NCBI GenBank assembly: GCA_026702745.1
Contig: JAPPBT010000065.1
Location: 186,001 to 250,000 of the forward strand
Direction of reading: 5' to 3'
Source: Gemmatimonadota bacterium
Lineage (GTDB): Bacteria > JAAXHH01
Length of the DNA: 64,000 bases
The translations under genes were made by a program, and so were the position numbers. Shown piece after piece: positions 26,598 through 35,380 of the stretch; position 1 is the first letter of the stretch, and each line of letters starts with the position of its first letter. Below the pieces are notes generated by a model. That model saw only the letters and a list, made by a program, of their open reading frames with translations. It did not search any database and was not told the origin of the DNA.

Positions 26598-29270
26598 ATG
26601 ACGACGGACGTGGAACCCGATGTAGCATCGCTGGAACTTCACGAATGGCTCGAATCGATTGAGTACGTCATATCGCAGGGCGACCAGGAGCGGACCCGCC
26701 GCATCCTCGCGGCGCTGGAGTCCCGGGCCGCCGAGTCCGGCGTACGCCTGCCCTTCTCCGCCAACACGCCCTACGTCAACACCTTTCCCGTCGAACTGCA
26801 GGAACCCTATCCCGGCGACCGCGACCTGGAACGGCGCATCAAGAACATCGTGCGCTGGAACGCGCTCGCCATGGTGGTTCGGGCCAACCGGGCCGACGCC
26901 TCCATAGGCGGGCACATCTCCACCTACGCGTCGTCCGCGACGCTCTACGAGGTGGGGTTCAACCACTTCTTCCGCAACCGGAACGGAAGCCACGAGGGCG
27001 ACCTCCTCTTCGTCCAGGGCCACGCCGCGCCCGGTATCTACGCGCGGGCCTATCTCGAAGGCCGTATCTCCGAAGAGCAGCTCAAGCACTTCCGCCACGA
27101 GGTGAATACGCCCGGCCTGTCGTCCTATCCCCATCCCTGGCTGATGCCGGACTTCTGGGAATTCCCCACGGTGTCCATGGGTCTCGGCGCCATCACCGGT
27201 ATCTACCAGGCCCGTTTCATGAAATACCTGGAGAACCGGGGGATCAAGAAGCCGAGCGATTCCAAGGTGTGGGTCATGATGGGCGACGGGGAGATGGACG
27301 AGCCCGAGTCCCTCGGCGCCATCACCGTGCCGGTCGTCGAAAACCTCGACAACCTCATCTTCGTAATCAACTGCAACCTGCAGCGACTCGACGGCCCCGT
27401 CCGGGGCAACCACAAGATCATACAGGAGCTCGAGGCCATCTTCCGGGGCGCGGGATGGAACGTGATCAAGTGCATCTGGGGTAGCGACTGGGACCCCCTC
27501 CTGGAAAAGGACGGCGACGGTCTCCTCGTAAACCGCATGCACGAGACGGTGGACGGCCAGTACCAGAAGTACAGCATGGCGTCCGGCGAATACATCCGGA
27601 ACAAGTTCTTCGGCGTCCATCCGGATTTGAAGAAGATGGTGGAACACCTGTCCGATGCACAGCTGCAGCACCTGCGGCGGGGCGGCCACGATCCGCTCAA
27701 GGTCTACCACGCCTACAAGGCCGCCGTGGAGAACGAGGGTTCGCCGACGGTCATCCTGATGAAGACGATCAAGGGATACGGCCTGGGCGACAGCGGGCAG
27801 GGCGCCAACAGCACCCACCAGATCAAGAAGATGGAGGACAGCGACCTGCTGGCCTTCCGGGACCGGTTCCGGATCCCTATTTCCGATGAAGACGTGGCCG
27901 AAGTGCCCTTCTACAAGCCGCCCGAGGACAGCGAGGAAATCCAGTATCTGCACGAGCGGCGCAGGGCCCTCGGCGGCTACGTGCCCTCCAGGCGAACGAC
28001 CTTCACGCCGCTCCACGCGCCGGAGCAGGACAAGTACCACAAGTACTACGAGGGGACGGACCGGCAGGTGTCGACGACCATGGCCTTCGTCAACATCCTG
28101 TCGGACCTGATGCGCGACAAGGAAATCGGCAACCTGATCGTGCCCATCGTACCCGACGAGGCCCGGACCTTCGGCATGGAGGCCCTGTTCCGACAGTCCG
28201 GCATCTACTCCCCGGTGGGGCAGCTCTACGACCCGGTGGACAGCGAAACGCTCCTCTATTACCGCGAATCGAAAGACGGCCAGCTGCTGGAAGAGGGCAT
28301 TTCGGAAGCGGGCGCCATGTCGTCCTTCATCGCCGCCGGTACGGCCTACGCCACCTACGACATCAATACCATCCCTTTCTTCATCTACTATTCCATGTTC
28401 GGCCTGCAGCGCGTCGGCGACCTGGTCTGGTCCGCGGGCGACATGAAATGCAAGGGCTTCCTGGTCGGCGCCACGTCGGGGCGGACCACGCTGGCGGGCG
28501 AAGGACTCCAGCACCAGGACGGTAACAGCCACCTGCTGGCCTACCCCGTGCCGAACCTGCTGGCCTACGACCCGGCCTACGGCTACGAACTGGCGGTGAT
28601 CATCGAAGAAGGCATCCGGCGCATGTACGAGGAGCAGGAGGACGTGTTCTACTACCTGACCGTGCACAACGAGAACTACGCCATGCCGCCCATGCCCGGC
28701 GACCCCGAGGCGACCCGGGAGGGCATCCTCAAGGGGATGTACCTGTTCCGCAAGTCGGAGAAAAAAGACGGCGACCTGCGCGTCCAGCTCTTCGGAAGCG
28801 GCGCCATCCTGAACGAGGTGCTCAAGGCGGGACGGATCCTGGAGGAACAGTACGGCGTGGCCGCGGACGTCTGGAGCATCACCAGCTACAAGGCGCTGCA
28901 CAACGAAGCGGTGGACGTGGAGCGGTGGAACATCATGCATCCCGAGGAAACGCCGCGCGTACCCTACGTGACTTCCTGTGTGGCCGACGTCCCGGGGCCC
29001 TACGTGGCGGCCTGCGACTACGTGAAAGCGCTGCCGGACACGGTATCCGCCTGGTTCCCGGGCCACCTGATCACGCTCGGGGCCGATGGATTCGGACGCA
29101 GCGACAGCCGCGCCGCCCTGCGGGATTTTTTCGAAGTGGACGCCCGCTATATCGCGCTGTCCGCGCTCTACGGCCTGATGCGCGACGGCAAACTGCCGGC
29201 TTCCACGCTGAAGCAGGCGATGGCCGACCTGGAGATCGACGCCGACAAGCCGAATCCGCTCATGCTGTGA
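26598..29270 (+). CDS. aceE: Pyruvate dehydrogenase E1 component, homodimeric
   Basis: The start is taken as ATG 26598 (MTTDVEPDVASLELHEW) with GGGGAAG upstream, giving 890 residues, the usual AceE length. The TPP motif is VMMGDGEMDEPES, followed by NCNLQRLDGPVRGN, which is diagnostic of homodimeric E1. The YFIYYSMFGLQRVGDLVWSA-like region and TAGRTTL-type loop (SGRTTLAGEGLQHQDG) also match. It decarboxylates pyruvate and acetylates the E2 lipoyl group. It is followed at 86 bp by aceF; E3 is not in the window. Confidence 0.96.
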   Translation: MTTDVEPDVASLELHEWLESIEYVISQGDQERTRRILAALESRAAESGVRLPFSANTPYVNTFPVELQEPYPGDRDLERRIKNIVRWNALAMVVRANRADASIGGHISTYASSATLYEVGFNHFFRNRNGSHEGDLLFVQGHAAPGIYARAYLEGRISEEQLKHFRHEVNTPGLSSYPHPWLMPDFWEFPTVSMGLGAITGIYQARFMKYLENRGIKKPSDSKVWVMMGDGEMDEPESLGAITVPVVENLDNLIFVINCNLQRLDGPVRGNHKIIQELEAIFRGAGWNVIKCIWGSDWDPLLEKDGDGLLVNRMHETVDGQYQKYSMASGEYIRNKFFGVHPDLKKMVEHLSDAQLQHLRRGGHDPLKVYHAYKAAVENEGSPTVILMKTIKGYGLGDSGQGANSTHQIKKMEDSDLLAFRDRFRIPISDEDVAEVPFYKPPEDSEEIQYLHERRRALGGYVPSRRTTFTPLHAPEQDKYHKYYEGTDRQVSTTMAFVNILSDLMRDKEIGNLIVPIVPDEARTFGMEALFRQSGIYSPVGQLYDPVDSETLLYYRESKDGQLLEEGISEAGAMSSFIAAGTAYATYDINTIPFFIYYSMFGLQRVGDLVWSAGDMKCKGFLVGATSGRTTLAGEGLQHQDGNSHLLAYPVPNLLAYDPAYGYELAVIIEEGIRRMYEEQEDVFYYLTVHNENYAMPPMPGDPEATREGILKGMYLFRKSEKKDGDLRVQLFGSGAILNEVLKAGRILEEQYGVAADVWSITSYKALHNEAVDVERWNIMHPEETPRVPYVTSCVADVPGPYVAACDYVKALPDTVSAWFPGHLITLGADGFGRSDSRAALRDFFEVDARYIALSALYGLMRDGKLPASTLKQAMADLEIDADKPNPLML

Positions 29271-29324
29271 CGGGCCGAAGCAGGCGATGGCCGTTCCGGA
29301 GATCGACGCCGACAAGCCGACTCC
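29211..29324. repeat. 66-bp-offset partial duplication of the aceE 3' end
   Basis: The aceE-terminal segment 29211-29258 recurs at 29277-29324 with a few substitutions. The second copy lies after the stop codon, in the aceE-aceF gap. Confidence 0.9.
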
Positions 29325-29356
29325 ACACAAACTAATGGCAGAGGGACGCAAGACCT

Positions 29357-30769
29357 ATGGCAACGCCATTCAATCTTCCGGCGCTGGGTGAGAACGTCGA
29401 CGCGGGCACCGTGGTAGGTATCCTGGTGGCCGTCGGGGATCAAGTCGAAGAAAACCAGCCCGTCCTGGAGATCGAGACCGACAAGGCCAACCTCGAGGTG
29501 CCGTCGGGATTCAGCGGAGTGGTGACTGAAATCCTCGTGGAGAACGGCGCGGCGGCCGAGGTAGGCGCGCCCGTGCTCATGTATGAAGAAGGGGCGGGAG
29601 AGGGTGCGACTGGCGGCGAGGCCGCCAGCGAGGCCCCCGCAGCGGAAGCGGACGGAAAGGCGGAGGCTGAAGCGCCTGGTGCCGACGGGCCTGCCGATGA
29701 TGGTTCGGCGTCCACTATCGAAGTGCCTGCCGAGGAAACCACGGTTGCCGATGCTCCGGAGTCCGGTGTCAGCGAGCCACCCGCCGTGGAAACTGGGTCC
29801 TCAGAGAATACCACACCGCCTACACCGCCGGCCCCGGTCGTTCCTGCAGCCGCTTCCACTTCAGGCGCGCCGGTACCGGCGGCACCTTCCGTACGACGCT
29901 TCGCCCGGGAGATCGGGCTCGACATCGGCCAGGTACCGGGAACCGGTCCCGACGGCCGCATATCCGTCGAGGACGTCAAGTCTCATTCCAGGCAGTTGAG
30001 CGCCGGCCAAGGGGCTGCCGGTCCCTGGCCATCCGCTCCGGCTTCGCTGCCGGACTTCGCGAAATGGGGTCCGGTGGAGACTGAGCCCATGAGCAACCTG
30101 CGCCGCGCCGCCGCGGAACACCTGTCCGCAGCGTGGTCGAACATCCCCCACGTCACCTATGCCGACAAGGCCGACGTCACCGACATGGAAGCCCTGCGCA
30201 AGCAGTTCGGCCCAGCGGCCGAAGCCGCCGGCGGCAAGCTGACCATGACGGCCATCGCACTGAAGATCGTGGCCGCGGCGCTCAAGCGATTTCCTCTCTT
30301 CAACGCCAGCGTCGACATGGCCGGGCAGGAGATCATCCACAAGAAGTACTACCACGTGGGCGTGGCGGTCGACACGGACCGGGGCCTGGTCGTGCCGGTC
30401 ATCCGGGACGTGGACCGGAAGAACATGGTCGAGTTGTCTGTCGAACTATCCGAGGTCGCCGCCCGGGCGCGGGACAGGAAGCTCTCGCCGGACGATATGC
30501 AGGGGAACACCTTCACGATCTCAAATCTGGGCGGGTTCGGCGGGACCTTCTTCGCGCCGATCATCAATGCGCCCGACGTGGCCATCCTGGGGCTGGCGCG
30601 AAGCCGCATGGAACAGATATACGTGGATGGCGCGTTCCAGCCGCGTCTCATGCTGCCGCTGATGATCTCCTACGACCACCGGCTCATCGACGGCGCGGAC
30701 GGCGCCCGCTTCATGCAGTGGCTGGTCCAGGCCTTCGAGGAACCCTTCCTGCTCAGCCTGGAGGGTTGA
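29357..30769 (+). CDS. aceF: Dihydrolipoamide acetyltransferase (E2 of pyruvate dehydrogenase)
   Basis: A 470-residue protein. One lipoyl domain at residues 1-78 holds the lipoyl-Lys in EIETDKANLEVPSG. A long Ala/Glu/Pro-rich linker (about 80-175) follows. The E3/E1-binding domain is near 178-215 (SVRRFAREIGLDI, VPGTGPDGRIS). The catalytic domain (about 235-470) ends with the active-site SYDHRLIDGADGA. It transfers the acetyl group to CoA. It forms an operon with aceE. Confidence 0.95.
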   Translation: MATPFNLPALGENVDAGTVVGILVAVGDQVEENQPVLEIETDKANLEVPSGFSGVVTEILVENGAAAEVGAPVLMYEEGAGEGATGGEAASEAPAAEADGKAEAEAPGADGPADDGSASTIEVPAEETTVADAPESGVSEPPAVETGSSENTTPPTPPAPVVPAAASTSGAPVPAAPSVRRFAREIGLDIGQVPGTGPDGRISVEDVKSHSRQLSAGQGAAGPWPSAPASLPDFAKWGPVETEPMSNLRRAAAEHLSAAWSNIPHVTYADKADVTDMEALRKQFGPAAEAAGGKLTMTAIALKIVAAALKRFPLFNASVDMAGQEIIHKKYYHVGVAVDTDRGLVVPVIRDVDRKNMVELSVELSEVAARARDRKLSPDDMQGNTFTISNLGGFGGTFFAPIINAPDVAILGLARSRMEQIYVDGAFQPRLMLPLMISYDHRLIDGADGARFMQWLVQAFEEPFLLSLEG

Positions 30770-30856
30770 CCGGCCGGACCAGACTTGCCGGATCGTACCT
30801 GCCGAATCCCCCAGTCCGGACTGAACCCTGACGTGCCAGCCAGACCACATCCCAAT

Positions 30857-30890
30857 AAAAAAACGAGGCGGTCCTTGTCGAACCGCCCCG
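30857..30890 (-). terminator. Rho-independent terminator of the selenoprotein unit
   Basis: On the minus strand a 9-bp stem with one mismatch (30864-30872 with 30882-30890) is followed by seven Ts (30857-30863). It ends the transcript of the gene at 30955-31536. Confidence 0.8.
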
Positions 30891-30954
30891 TCCAATTGAT
30901 CTTCGTCGTACTGTAGTTGAACCCTGAATTCCAGGGTGCCCCGCTACCGGGAGA

Positions 30955-31536
30955 TCAGTCCACGGTCTCCATCGTCGTTGCCACCGATTTCAAGAGCCTG
31001 TCTTTCATATTCCACACCGTGTAACCGGTGTCGATCAGCCCGGTAGGCGCGTCCTTCCACTCGGCATCCTTGCCGTAGAGGAAATAGGCGTCCCAGACCA
31101 TGGGGTCCTTGTGTTCCAGTTCCCCCGACTTCTTGTACCAGAATCCCAGTGCGTTCGCGGGGTCCCACATCTGGCTGACCCGTTTGTCGCTGAACACCTG
31201 CTCCGCCGCGATCTTGGCCGTATTGACCGCGTCGTTTCGGAGTATACGCTGCCAGACCACGTAGACCCGGAGGTCATCGGAGGGAAACTTATTCAATATC
31301 TCTTGCTGCACCGCCCCGGCGCCGCTTATGCAGTGGCCTCAGGTAGGCGAGAACATCACGACGAGGCGGACTTTTCCGGTATCGCCGTTGAACGCCTTCT
31401 TGAAATCCACGAGGCTGAGCGGTTCCGGGTTAAAGCTGGTGTTGGTGTTGAGTTGAGCGCCGGCCTGCGAAGCCCACGACAGGGCTCCGGCCAGGATCAG
31501 CGCGGTGACCAAGCGAATTCGGTTTGTCATTTGCAT
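30955..31536 (-). CDS. Putative secreted thioredoxin-like selenoprotein (in-frame UGA = Sec66)
   Basis: The 193-codon frame runs from ATG 31536 to 30955 with one internal TGA at 31339-31341. N-terminal signal peptide: RIRLVTALILAGALSWASQA. A strand (VRLVVMFSPT) runs into the UGA, which reads as UGHCISGAGAVQQEIL. The UGA therefore sits at the first Cys position of a redox CxxC motif, as in known Sec-containing thiol oxidoreductases. The second half (VYVVWQRILRNDAVNTA, WDPANALGFWYKKSG) has normal codon use and no plausible start of its own. A hairpin can be drawn 3' of the UGA (31306-31333: CUGCA/UGCAG, G-rich loop). Alternatives are a nonsense mutation or sequencing error. Confidence 0.75.
31306..31333 (-). 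promoter_or_regulatory. Possible bacterial SECIS hairpin
   Basis: Just 3' of the UGA at 31339-31341, the RNA can pair CUGCA (31329-31333) with UGCAG (31306-31310), with inner CC/GG pairs and a loop starting with G about 21 nt after the UGA. That matches the loose bacterial SECIS description. Hand-folded only. Confidence 0.4.
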
Positions 31537-31595
31537 CGATCCATTTTCAGGTGGTGGACTAAAACCCCGGTCGTCCCGGGCCGGTCGGGTTAACT

Positions 31596-31625
31596 ATGAT
31601 ATCGACTATGCGTATAGATTGACAA
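31596..31625 (-). promoter_or_regulatory. Sigma70-like promoter of the selenoprotein gene
   Basis: On the minus strand TTGTCA (31620-31625), an 18-nt spacer and TATCAT (31596-31601), each 5/6 to consensus. It predicts a leader of about 50 nt before ATG 31536. Confidence 0.5.
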
Positions 31626-31712
31626 GTGAAATCTTAAGCCTTTTGGACGGCGCAACTAGACCGGGACGATGCGACTAGACCGGGACGGCGTGGTCAGATC
31701 AGGTCCGCGCTG

Positions 31713-31752
31713 TCAGACGTTGAAGCGTGCTTTCAGACGCTGAACCGCACGT
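31713..31752. repeat. Imperfect 20-bp duplication at the ychF stop
   Basis: The segment holding the ychF stop (from 31733) is preceded by a diverged copy at 31713-31732 (about 15 of 20 identical), also containing a TCA/TGA triplet. Confidence 0.7.
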
Positions 31753-32806
31753 TGATCACGTCCCCGTCCGCGACGACGTACTGCTTGCCTTCCACGCGCA
31801 GCGTGCCTTTCTCCTTCGCGGCCTGCCATCCACCGAGATCGAGCATCGCCTGCCAGTCCAGCGTTTCCGCCCGGATGAATCCCCGTTCCATGTCCGAGTG
31901 CACCGTCCCGGCCGCTTCGGGCGCCGTAACGCCCCTTGTGACGGTCCAGGCCCTGACTTCGTTTTCGCCCACGGTGAAGAACGAGATCAGGTTAAGGAGC
32001 CGGTACGATGCGGTGATCATGCGGTTCAGGGCCGATTCCTCGATGCCCAGATCGTCCAAGAAAGCGCCAGCGTCGTCCTCGTCGAGCTGGGCGATCTCCA
32101 TTTCGACCTTCGCACAGAACGCCAGCGAATCCAGCCCTTCGGTAATTTCATCCAACTCTTCCAGTTTGCTCGCTTCCTTGCCCAGATCTTCTTCGGGGAT
32201 ATTCAGCGCAAGTAGCACCGGCTTCTGCGAGAGGAACCGGTAGCCTCGAAGTCTCTTCTCGTCCTCCGGCGAAAACTGGAGATTCCGGATCAACCCACCG
32301 ACCTCGATCTCCTGCTTGCACTGTTCGAGCAACTCCCATTCCCGCACCAGGTCGGGCTGTTTCGTGGACCGGGCCTCTTTGGAGAGGCGGGTCAGCCGGC
32401 GCTCGATGATCTCGAGGTCGGCGATGGCGAGTTCCAACTCCACCGTCTCGAAATCCGCGCCCGGTGTAACGGACGTACCGGCCAGATCCGGGAAGCCACG
32501 GAGGACGTGCACGAGTACGTCCATAGTGCGCAGGTCGGCGAGTCCACCGGCACCCTGCTGTTCCTCCTGCCTTCCCGAACCGGACGTGATGCCGCCTATA
32601 TCGAGGTATTCAACGGTGGCGAAAGTGGTCTTGCGTGGATTGAACAGACTGGAAAGGCGTTCCAAACGCGGGTCGGGGACCCGGATCGTCCCCCGGTTGG
32701 CCGTGTTCTGCCCCGCGTAACCGCCGGTATCCGCGTTGGCCCTGACCAGCGCGTTGAACAACGTGGTCTTCCCGGAACCGGGCAGCCCGACTAGGCCGAT
32801 CTGCAA
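31733..32806 (-). CDS. ychF: YchF/OLA1-family ATPase
   Basis: A 357-residue TRAFAC-class P-loop protein. Walker A is GLVGLPGSGKTTLFN at the N-terminus; the YchF-type NxxE motif that gives ATP preference lies in VLLALNIPEED. The TGS domain is C-terminal and ends in DGDVINVRFSV. The start is TTG 32806 with GGGAGGA about 9 nt upstream. YchF binds ribosomes and is linked to stress and redox responses. It follows the M20 deacetylase closely (16 bp). Confidence 0.92.
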   Translation of the reverse strand: MQIGLVGLPGSGKTTLFNALVRANADTGGYAGQNTANRGTIRVPDPRLERLSSLFNPRKTTFATVEYLDIGGITSGSGRQEEQQGAGGLADLRTMDVLVHVLRGFPDLAGTSVTPGADFETVELELAIADLEIIERRLTRLSKEARSTKQPDLVREWELLEQCKQEIEVGGLIRNLQFSPEDEKRLRGYRFLSQKPVLLALNIPEEDLGKEASKLEELDEITEGLDSLAFCAKVEMEIAQLDEDDAGAFLDDLGIEESALNRMITASYRLLNLISFFTVGENEVRAWTVTRGVTAPEAAGTVHSDMERGFIRAETLDWQAMLDLGGWQAAKEKGTLRVEGKQYVVADGDVINVRFSV

Positions 32807-32821
32807 TTCGGTGTCCTCCCA

Positions 32822-33937
32822 TCAAACACAAAACGTGCGGATCATCGCCTTGTACGCGTCGATCGCCAGGTCGAACTGGTCCAGGTCCATCCATTCGTCC
32901 ACCGTGTGGGCCTGGCGGATGTCCCCGGGACCGAGCAGGATCAGCTCCATCGTCCTGCCGAAGACCAGGCCGTCGGTGCCGTAGGGAACCGTGTGGGCCT
33001 TCTCCGTGCCGGTGATCCCCAGGGCCGTCCGGACAAGCTCCGAGTCCGCGGGCGTACTGAAGGGGTCCCCGATCTTCTGGATCGTCAGTTCAACGCCGTT
33101 CCGTTCGGCCGCCTGCCGGGTGCGGTCCAGGAGGGCTTCCTGGTCCTGCCCGGGCATCGGCCGGTAGTAGACCGTGCATGTGCTTTTGGGCGCCGTCATG
33201 TTGAGGGCGACGCCGCCGTCGTTGACCCCGATGTTCCAGTCGGAAAAGGGCGGATCGAACTCGTCATTCAGATGTCGGGGTTCCGACCTGAGCTCGTCGT
33301 GGATGGCCTTCATCTCCACGAGAAAGGGGATCATGGCGTGATGGGCGTTGACGCCTCTGCCGGTGCTGCTGTGGGCCGCCCGACCCTCCGTCTCGCCCCG
33401 CATGAAAACCGCGCCCTTGTGCGCTCGTACGACCTCCATGCGCGTCGGCTCGCAGATGATCCCGTAGCGCAGCCCGCTGCCGTTCAGGAGTTCGGACCGC
33501 TCGCTGACTTCGGCCGCGCCCCAGCACCCGACTTCCTCGTCGGCGGTGAACACGAGATAGATCGGCGCGGAGAGTTCCGACGCCTCGAAGGCCGCCCCCG
33601 CCGCCAGCATGGTGGACAGGGCGCCTTTCATGTCGCAGCTCCCGCGGCCATAAATCCGGTTGTCCCGGATCTCCGCCGTAAACGGGTCCGTTTCCCATCC
33701 GTCTACCGGGACGGTGTCCGAATGGCCCAGCAGCGCGAGGCCGCCCTGCCCCTCGCCCTTGCGGCCGACGAGGTTGACCTTTTCCACGCCGTTGTCGTCC
33801 TGATAGGTGATGCGTTCGACCTCGAATCCGACGCGGCCGAGCTGGTCCTGGAGGTAATCGGATACGGCGGCGTTGCTGTTGGCGCTGATCGAATTGAACG
33901 CGATCAACTCCCTGGTGACCTGGAGGGGATCGAACAT
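32822..33937 (-). CDS. argE: M20-family deacetylase/desuccinylase (ArgE/DapE type)
   Basis: A 371-residue zinc peptidase-fold enzyme. The metal motif is LALLGHSDTVPVDGW (His and Asp), with YGRGSCDMKGALS following and the catalytic Glu-Glu in FTADEEVGCWGA. The C-terminal His is in RQAHTVDEWM. It most resembles acetylornithine deacetylase or succinyl-diaminopimelate desuccinylase; which one cannot be told by eye. It sits upstream of ychF, not in an arg cluster. Confidence 0.8.
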   Translation of the reverse strand: MFDPLQVTRELIAFNSISANSNAAVSDYLQDQLGRVGFEVERITYQDDNGVEKVNLVGRKGEGQGGLALLGHSDTVPVDGWETDPFTAEIRDNRIYGRGSCDMKGALSTMLAAGAAFEASELSAPIYLVFTADEEVGCWGAAEVSERSELLNGSGLRYGIICEPTRMEVVRAHKGAVFMRGETEGRAAHSSTGRGVNAHHAMIPFLVEMKAIHDELRSEPRHLNDEFDPPFSDWNIGVNDGGVALNMTAPKSTCTVYYRPMPGQDQEALLDRTRQAAERNGVELTIQKIGDPFSTPADSELVRTALGITGTEKAHTVPYGTDGLVFGRTMELILLGPGDIRQAHTVDEWMDLDQFDLAIDAYKAMIRTFCV

Positions 33938-33982
33938 CGCTTAAAGCCTGCTTTCTTTGGTTGGAGGATGCCAATGGGAGGA

Positions 33983-34066
33983 TGCCGGAGGTCGGACTCG
34001 AACCGACACGACCTTGCGGTCAAGGGATTTTGAGTCCCTCGCGTCTACCAATTCCACCACTCCGGC
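33983..34066 (-). tRNA. tRNA-Leu(CAA)
   Basis: A class II tRNA of 84 nt with a long variable arm. The acceptor stem GCCGGAG/CTCCGGC and a T-loop GTTCGAGTC are clear; the anticodon loop CTCAAAA gives CAA. CCA is not encoded. Confidence 0.93.
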
Positions 34067-34074
34067 ACAATCAA

Positions 34075-34112
34075 GATAGCCCGCCGGAGACATGCTCGTT
34101 CGGCGGGCTATC
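34075..34112. repeat. 12-bp perfect inverted repeat between tRNA-Asp and tRNA-Leu
   Basis: gatagcccgccg (34075-34086) pairs with cggcgggctatc (34101-34112) around a 14-nt loop. No T-run follows on either strand, so it may be an RNA-processing hairpin rather than a terminator. Confidence 0.85.
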
Positions 34113-34125
34113 GGTCAATATAAAA

Positions 34126-34200
34126 CGGGGACGACGGGACTCGAACCCGCAACTTCTGCCGTGACAGGGCAGTGCTCTAACCAGATTGAACTACGCCCCC
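34126..34200 (-). tRNA. tRNA-Asp(GTC)
   Basis: 75 nt, acceptor GGGGGCG/CGTCCCC, T-loop GGTTCGAGTCC, anticodon loop CTGTCAC giving GTC, discriminator G. Confidence 0.93.
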
Positions 34201-34211
34201 GATTTGATGCA

Positions 34212-34286
34212 TGGGCGATACTGGATTCGAACCAGTGACCTCATGCTTGTAAGGCATGCGCTCTGAACCAACTGAGCTAATCGCCC
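34212..34286 (-). tRNA. tRNA-Val(TAC)
   Basis: 75 nt, acceptor GGGCGAT/ATCGCCC, T-loop GGTTCGAATCC, anticodon loop CTTACAA giving TAC, discriminator A. Confidence 0.93.
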
Positions 34287-34301
34287 GCAGGTGTATCCAC
34301 G

Positions 34302-34592
34302 CTACGGTCGACGCGATTCCCGGTCGCTGGCCGAACCGGTCCGCGGGAACTTCCCTCTCCAGATCAGGATCACGGGAATGCCCACGCAGTAACCGGATAC
34401 CATCAACAGCGGCGCCAGGGTAATCGATTCGTAAGCCAGCGCGATGAAACCCGCCAGTATGACGCCGAGTACGATGGCGAGGAGACGAAGGTGACTTCCA
34501 CGGAACGGCAGGCCATAGGCCTGGGCCGTCGTGGCGCGCCGCCGTCCGGAAGACCGGTTTGAACCGGACGCTGACTGCGATCTTCTCGCCAT
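34302..34592 (-). CDS. Small two-helix membrane protein
   Basis: A 96-residue protein with a basic, Ser/Arg-rich N-terminus and two membrane helices (LRLLAIVLGVILAGFIALAY and APLLMVSGYCVGIPVILIW). The ITLAPLLMVSGYC segment recalls DUF3098-like small proteins, but I cannot confirm it. It is transcribed ahead of the tRNA-Val gene on the same strand. Confidence 0.55.
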   Translation of the reverse strand: MARRSQSASGSNRSSGRRRATTAQAYGLPFRGSHLRLLAIVLGVILAGFIALAYESITLAPLLMVSGYCVGIPVILIWRGKFPRTGSASDRESRRP

Positions 34593-34670
34593 TTCTCATC
34601 CACCTCCACGACCGGCCAATATAGGTAAAATGGCGCTTCGCGTCAAGTCCAAATCAAGGCGGGAAGGCCG

Positions 34671-35114
34671 TTATTCCTTGACCACCCAGAGCTTCACGCC
34701 GGCCTCTACCTGGGCGTGCAGCGCGATGGGAATCGTGTATATGCCCAGCGCCTTGATGGGCTCGTCGAGATGGATCTTGCGCCGGTCGATATCGTAGCCC
34801 TTCTCCTTCAGCAGATCGGCGACGTGCTGATGGGTGACGGAACCGAACATGCGGTCTTCTTCGCCGACCTGGACGACGGCGGTGAGGGAGACCTCTTCCA
34901 GGACGCCTGCGAGTTCTTCGGCCTGTTCCCGCGTCCTGGCTTCCAGGGCCAGTTGCCGTTTCAATTTGCCCTGGAGCATCTTCAGGTTTCCGGGCGTTGC
35001 CGGAATGGCCTTCTTCGTCAGCATCAGGTAGTTCCTGCCGAACCCGTTGGAAACGTCCACGATTTCACCGACGCTTCCCACGTTCCGCACCGACTCGGTC
35101 AAAATGAGCTTCAC
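34671..35114 (-). CDS. rplI: 50S ribosomal protein L9
   Basis: Real start GTG 35114 (VKLILTESVRNVGSVGEIV), giving 147 residues, the normal L9 length. The N-terminal domain carries GFGRNYLMLTKKAIPAT (the 23S-binding signature), then a long helix (LQGKLKRQLALEARTREQAE) and a C-terminal domain. Last gene of the rpsF-rpsR-rplI set. Confidence 0.95.
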   Translation of the reverse strand: MKLILTESVRNVGSVGEIVDVSNGFGRNYLMLTKKAIPATPGNLKMLQGKLKRQLALEARTREQAEELAGVLEEVSLTAVVQVGEEDRMFGSVTHQHVADLLKEKGYDIDRRKIHLDEPIKALGIYTIPIALHAQVEAGVKLWVVKE

Positions 35115-35126
35115 GTCCGACTCCTC

Positions 35127-35162
35127 GGCTACTTGTAGGTTTCTGGCTACTTGTAGGTTTCT
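35127..35162. repeat. 18-bp tandem duplication across the rpsR stop
   Basis: Two perfect copies of ggctacttgtaggtttct (35127-35144, 35145-35162). The second holds the rpsR stop (35147-35149); the first is a noncoding echo of the end of S18 (ETYK-stop). Confidence 0.95.
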
Positions 35163-35380
35163 TCGATAAAGGGGAGCAGGCCGATGGCCCGGGCCCGCTT
35201 GATGGCCTTTGCCAGGCGCCGCTGGCAAAGCGCGCTCGCGCCGGAAATCCGGCTCGGAACGATTTTGCCCCGTTCGGTGACGAAGCGCCGGAGTGCCTTC
35301 GGGTCCTTGTAATCGATGTTCTTGATGCGGCCCGGTATGCGCTTCTGCTTTCTCCCCCTGGTCAACCTTGATTGGTTCAT
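35147..35380 (-). CDS. rpsR: 30S ribosomal protein S18
   Basis: A 77-residue basic protein with the S18 core [39 protein letters not shown] and [10 protein letters not shown]. It overlaps rpsF by ATGA. No ssb lies between rpsF and rpsR as in many bacteria. Confidence 0.95.
   Translation of the reverse strand: MNQSRLTRGRKQKRIPGRIKNIDYKDPKALRRFVTERGKIVPSRISGASALCQRRLAKAIKRARAIGLLPFIEETYK

Noticed and set aside
26526-29351. 941-residue minus-strand open frame across aceE
   Set aside because: It is antisense to a well-matched aceE and reflects GC-rich third positions; its protein has no recognisable domains.
31339-31536. Reading the 65-codon part of the selenoprotein gene as a separate small gene or the whole as a pseudogene
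   Set aside because: The UGA position at a CxxC motif and an intact second half in the same frame fit Sec insertion better, though decay cannot be excluded.
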